Shown here: piece by piece, positions 5,877 to 7,929 of the stretch
Layout of the letters: each line of letters begins with the position of its first letter
Numbering within the stretch: position 1 is the stretch's first letter
NCBI GenBank assembly: GCA_024404215.1
Contig: JAKSQI010000072.1
Coordinates: 1-7,929 of the forward strand
Reading direction: 5' to 3'
DNA: 7,929 nucleotides
From: Oscillospiraceae bacterium
GTDB taxonomy: Bacteria > Bacillota > Clostridia > Oscillospirales > Oscillospiraceae
The notes under the pieces: model-generated
The model's input: only the letters and a program-made list of their open reading frames with translations
The model's database searches: none
What the model was told of the DNA's origin: nothing
Program-made: the position numbers and the translations under genes

Positions 5877-7238
5877 TTATTCAATCAGGGTTTTGCGGGT
5901 TTTCCAGCGGCCGGACAGGAAATAGAAGCCGCCGACGAAGAGAAAGACATGACCGGCCAGTACGCTGCCCAGCCAGAGACCGTAGAGGCCCATGCCCAGA
6001 CCGAGTTCAAAGAACAGAGCAAAGCCGATACGACATACCACGCCATCCAGAATTCCGCCCACAAAGCTGAGGGCGGCAAAGCCGATGCCGTTAATGAAGG
6101 CAAAAGCGGCAGCGCGGGTGGCGAAGCCGAATACATCAATCACGCTGATAGGTACGTAGGTGTGGCACAATTCCAAAACGGCAGGGTCGGGGTTGAAAAT
6201 TCCGAAAATCTGCTCCGGGAAAAGGACAATTAAGAAGGCAATCACAGCGGCAAAGGCACAGCCAATAAGAAGGATAGCCCCCAGGGTGCTGGTAATGCGC
6301 TTGTGTTTTCCGGCGGCAAAGTTCTGACCGATCAAGGTGGAGCCGGCGGCGTTGAAGGCGTGGCTGCCGATGCTGGAGAACATGTTAATCTTGCTTCCAA
6401 CTGCGGCAACTGCGGCAGCGGTTAGGCCGTAGTTGTTTACGCGGGCAGTGATGAACATCATGGATACGGTAACGGAAAGGCTTTGAATCATCATGGGAAT
6501 GCCCAGCTTCAGCAGGGGAGGAAATTCAGCAGGGTCAATGCGGAAGGATGAAAGCTTGTACTCAAAGCTGAACTCGTCCCGATGACGATAAGTGAATCCA
6601 AAGCACAGAATACAACTGATGGCCTGACTGATTACCGTGGCCAAAGCAGCGCCGAAGCAGCCCATGCCCATGGGGCCAACAAAGAGCAGGTCCAGAACAA
6701 TGTTCAGCAGGGAAGCAATGATGACAAAAATCATGGGGTGCTTGCTGTCGCCCATACCGCGGAGAATGGAGCTGACGCAGTTGTACATAGCCATGACCAG
6801 GTTGCCGAAGGCACATACCCGTATGTATTCCAGTCCGCCGGCGAAGGCTTCCTCCGGGATGTTAATCAAACGAAGCAGCTGAGGCCCCAATAAAAGGGGA
6901 ATGATTAGAAAAGTAACGCCGAGAATCAGATTTACGGTGAAAAGGGTGCCGATAACACTTTGGAGTCGTTTGCGGTTGCCTGCGCCGACTAATTGAGAGA
7001 CCACAATCTGGCCGGCAGATGAAAAGCCGACGCACAGCAGGAGAAACAGCATGTTTATATTGCTGGCGTTGGAGGCGGCTGTCAAACCGGCACTTCCCAA
7101 AAAACGGCCCACAATGATGGTGTCGGCCAAGGAATAGCCCTGCTGGAGCAGGTTGGAGGCCATGAAAGGCAGGGAGAATATCAGCAGCTGCCGGATTGGG
7201 TTCCCGGTAGTGCGGTCCTGAATTAAAGTATTACTCAC
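5877..7238 (-). CDS. MATE family multidrug/metabolite exporter
   Basis: This 453-residue inner-membrane transporter belongs to the MATE superfamily (MatE domain twice, about 12 membrane segments), which exports cationic drugs or metabolites using a sodium or proton gradient. The first half opens with the typical GNPIRQLLIFSLPFMASNLLQ and ADTIIVGRFLG. The second half has the matching LLKLGIPMMIQSLSVTVS and AAVAAVGSKINMFSSIGSHAF, followed by GQNFAAGKHKR. Length is normal for the family and no frame break is seen. An ATG at 7244 directly abuts the AGAAGG site with no spacer, so the GTG two codons later (7238), about 6 bases from it, is the better start; both are possible. It has its own promoter (7266-7294), is divergent from an Rrf2 regulator and ends at a shared terminator. 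The exported substrate cannot be predicted. Confidence 0.92.
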   Translation of the reverse strand: MSNTLIQDRTTGNPIRQLLIFSLPFMASNLLQQGYSLADTIIVGRFLGSAGLTAASNASNINMLFLLLCVGFSSAGQIVVSQLVGAGNRKRLQSVIGTLFTVNLILGVTFLIIPLLLGPQLLRLINIPEEAFAGGLEYIRVCAFGNLVMAMYNCVSSILRGMGDSKHPMIFVIIASLLNIVLDLLFVGPMGMGCFGAALATVISQAISCILCFGFTYRHRDEFSFEYKLSSFRIDPAEFPPLLKLGIPMMIQSLSVTVSMMFITARVNNYGLTAAAVAAVGSKINMFSSIGSHAFNAAGSTLIGQNFAAGKHKRITSTLGAILLIGCAFAAVIAFLIVLFPEQIFGIFNPDPAVLELCHTYVPISVIDVFGFATRAAAFAFINGIGFAALSFVGGILDGVVCRIGFALFFELGLGMGLYGLWLGSVLAGHVFLFVGGFYFLSGRWKTRKTLIE

Positions 7239-7265
7239 ATACATCCTTCTTTTCTTTTTTCTTTC

Positions 7266-7294
7266 ATTTTACTCCATACCGGTGACAGCATCAA
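7266..7294 (-). promoter_or_regulatory. Promoter of the MATE exporter gene
   Basis: On the minus strand, TTGATG (7289-7294) and TAAAAT (7266-7271) are separated by 17 bases. The implied leader is about 20 bases, purine-rich, and ends in AGAAGG before the start codon. The -35 box overlaps the left arm of an inverted repeat shared with the divergent gene. Confidence 0.65.
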
Positions 7295-7347
7295 GCTTTT
7301 CCGCCACAGAAGCGGAAATCTTCCGCATCCCGGTGAGGAACGCTTGA
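7291..7347. repeat. Symmetrical control region between the MATE and Rrf2 genes
   Basis: TCAAGC (7291-7296) and GCTTGA (7342-7347) form an outer inverted repeat that touches the -35 boxes of both divergent promoters. Inside, TTTCCGC (7298-7304) pairs with GCGGAAA (7312-7318), and the same GCGGAA (7312-7317) can pair instead with TTCCGC (7321-7326), giving two alternative 6-7 base palindromes. This is the arrangement expected for a shared operator, but the regulator is inferred only from position. Confidence 0.5.
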
Positions 7348-7372
7348 AAACCTAGGGGTTTTGTGGTAATTT
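7344..7372 (+). promoter_or_regulatory. Possible promoter and operator of the Rrf2-family gene
   Basis: TTGAAA (7344-7349) and a weak TAATTT (7367-7372) are 17 bases apart. Between them lies AAAACC-TAGG-GGTTTT (7347-7362), a perfect 6-base inverted repeat filling most of the spacer, a plausible site for self-regulation. The poor -10 box is the kind that may need an activator, or it may simply be misplaced. Confidence 0.35.
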
Positions 7373-7405
7373 GAAATCATAGACAAGGATGGGGTGATTT
7401 CCGTG

Positions 7406-7840
7406 ATGATTTCTACAAGGGGGCGCTATGCCCTGCGTATGATGCTGGATTTAGCAATGAATCAAAAGGAAGGGTATATTGCCCTTAAGGATATTGCCGA
7501 ACGGCAGCATGTTTCCAAAAAGTATCTGGAGCAGATTATTCCCGTGCTGAATCGAGCCAAGCTTCTCCAGACTACCCGCGGTTATCAGGGAGGCTACCGT
7601 TTAACAAAGTCACCGGACAGCTATACGGTTTGGGATATTCTGAGCGCAACTGAGGGGAGCATGGCCTCGGTAGCCTGTTTGGATCAGGACGAAAACAGCT
7701 GCCCTTATCAAGAACATTGTGCCACCCTGCCCGTTTGGGAAGGTTTGGATAAGGTGGTCAGCGAGTATTTAAGCGGCATTACGCTGCAGGATTTACTGAA
7801 TCAGCAGGAATCAAAGGCGGGAAACGATTCTATTATTTGA
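7406..7840 (+). CDS. Rrf2-family transcriptional regulator, probably iron-sulfur binding
   Basis: This 144-residue winged-helix regulator resembles IscR/NsrR/CymR. It begins ISTRGRYALRMMLDLA, the family's classic opening. The helix-turn-helix spans about residues 26-47 (ALKDIAERQHVSKKYLEQII) and the wing lies at 57-67 (RGYQGGYRL). Three cysteines at 91, 99 and 105 (C-x7-C-x5-C) sit where IscR-type members bind a [2Fe-2S] cluster, so it may sense iron-sulfur status, redox or nitric oxide. The C-terminus WEGLDKVVSEYLSGITLQDLL is typical. GTG codons at 7394 and 7403 are in frame, but GGGGTGAT (7391-7398) is a good ribosome binding site with a 7-base spacer to the ATG at 7406. It is monocistronic, closed by its own terminator, with no nifS or nifU gene after it. 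The divergent MATE gene and its own promoter are the closest candidate targets. Confidence 0.92.
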   Translation: MISTRGRYALRMMLDLAMNQKEGYIALKDIAERQHVSKKYLEQIIPVLNRAKLLQTTRGYQGGYRLTKSPDSYTVWDILSATEGSMASVACLDQDENSCPYQEHCATLPVWEGLDKVVSEYLSGITLQDLLNQQESKAGNDSII

Positions 7841-7853
7841 GTATCACAGGCTT

Positions 7854-7880
7854 CGGGCACCCGAGAGGGTGCCCGTTTTT
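7854..7880 (+). terminator. Intrinsic terminator of the Rrf2-family gene
   Basis: CGGGCACCC (7854-7862) and GGGTGCCCG (7867-7875) form a perfect 9-base-pair stem on a GAGA tetraloop, followed at once by TTTTT (7876-7880). It lies 13 bases after the stop codon. The same hairpin probably acted as the landing site of the adjoining group II intron. Confidence 0.93.
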
Positions 7881-7883
7881 GTT

Positions 7884-7929
7884 GTGTGCCCGGCATGGGC
7901 AACGACTTGGTGGTGAAAGTCCACTACGG
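7884..7929 (+). mobile_element. 5' end of a group IIC intron, truncated by the window edge
   Basis: The sequence starts with GTGTG, the conserved 5' splice-site consensus of bacterial group II introns, and continues GTGTGCCCGGCATGGGC, then TTGGTGGTGAAAGTCCAC, which matches the start of domain I in class C introns as I know it from the Bacillus halodurans type. It begins 3 bases after the T-run of the Rrf2 terminator. Class C introns characteristically insert just past terminator hairpins, so position and sequence support each other. Group II introns are self-splicing RNAs that usually carry a reverse transcriptase/maturase gene in domain IV; only the first 46 bases are inside the window, so that gene and the 3' end cannot be seen. 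The exact boundary is uncertain by a few bases. Confidence 0.82.

Noticed and set aside
5877..6233. Plus-strand open frames downstream of the two-way terminator, opposite the MATE gene
   Set aside because: They are antisense to conserved MATE sequence, and the terminator would block transcription into them.

Overview
The window looks like chromosomal DNA from a low-to-moderate-GC Gram-positive bacterium, most likely a member of the Clostridia. The basis is the strong AGGAGG-type ribosome binding sites, the TTGACA/TATAAT-type promoters, the compact operons closed by stem-loop terminators, and the protein types present (LicD, Stealth, the cytidylate kinase-like family, an Rrf2 regulator, a MATE exporter and a group IIC intron). 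No species can be named from the sequence alone.

Layout. (1) Positions 3912 down to 1, minus strand: the start of a cell-surface polysaccharide operon. A promoter at 3977-4005 drives a polyprenyl-phosphate sugar-1-phosphate transferase. Two LicD-family phosphotransferases and a Stealth-family sugar-phosphate transferase follow; the last runs off the left edge. Gaps are 3 to 35 bases with no terminator. The first enzyme would prime a glycan on a lipid carrier. The other three belong to families that build phosphodiester linkages or add phospho-substituents, so the product is probably a phosphate-containing, teichoic-acid-like or capsular polymer. (2) Positions 4053-5870, plus strand: a promoter overlapping an inverted repeat, then a uroporphyrinogen-decarboxylase/methyltransferase-family gene interrupted by a single in-frame TAG codon, then a cytidylate kinase-like gene, ended by a strong two-way terminator. 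(3) Positions 5877-7238, minus strand: a MATE exporter converging on the same terminator. (4) Positions 7406-7840, plus strand: an Rrf2-family regulator, divergent from the exporter across a control region rich in inverted repeats. (5) Positions 7884-7929: the first bases of a group IIC intron, directly after the Rrf2 gene's terminator, which is where this intron class typically inserts.

The most notable observation is the internal TAG at 4713-4715. The reading frame, family resemblance and likely ungapped alignment continue through it. It could be a nonsense mutation, a sequencing error, a stop-and-restart junction (the sequence is TAGATG), or a TAG decoded as an amino acid such as pyrrolysine. 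Pyrrolysine has a link to corrinoid methyltransfer systems, in which relatives of this protein act. The gene's own terminal stop is also TAG, so TAG is not simply reassigned throughout. The window alone cannot decide between these. Regulatory calls are motif readings made by eye.
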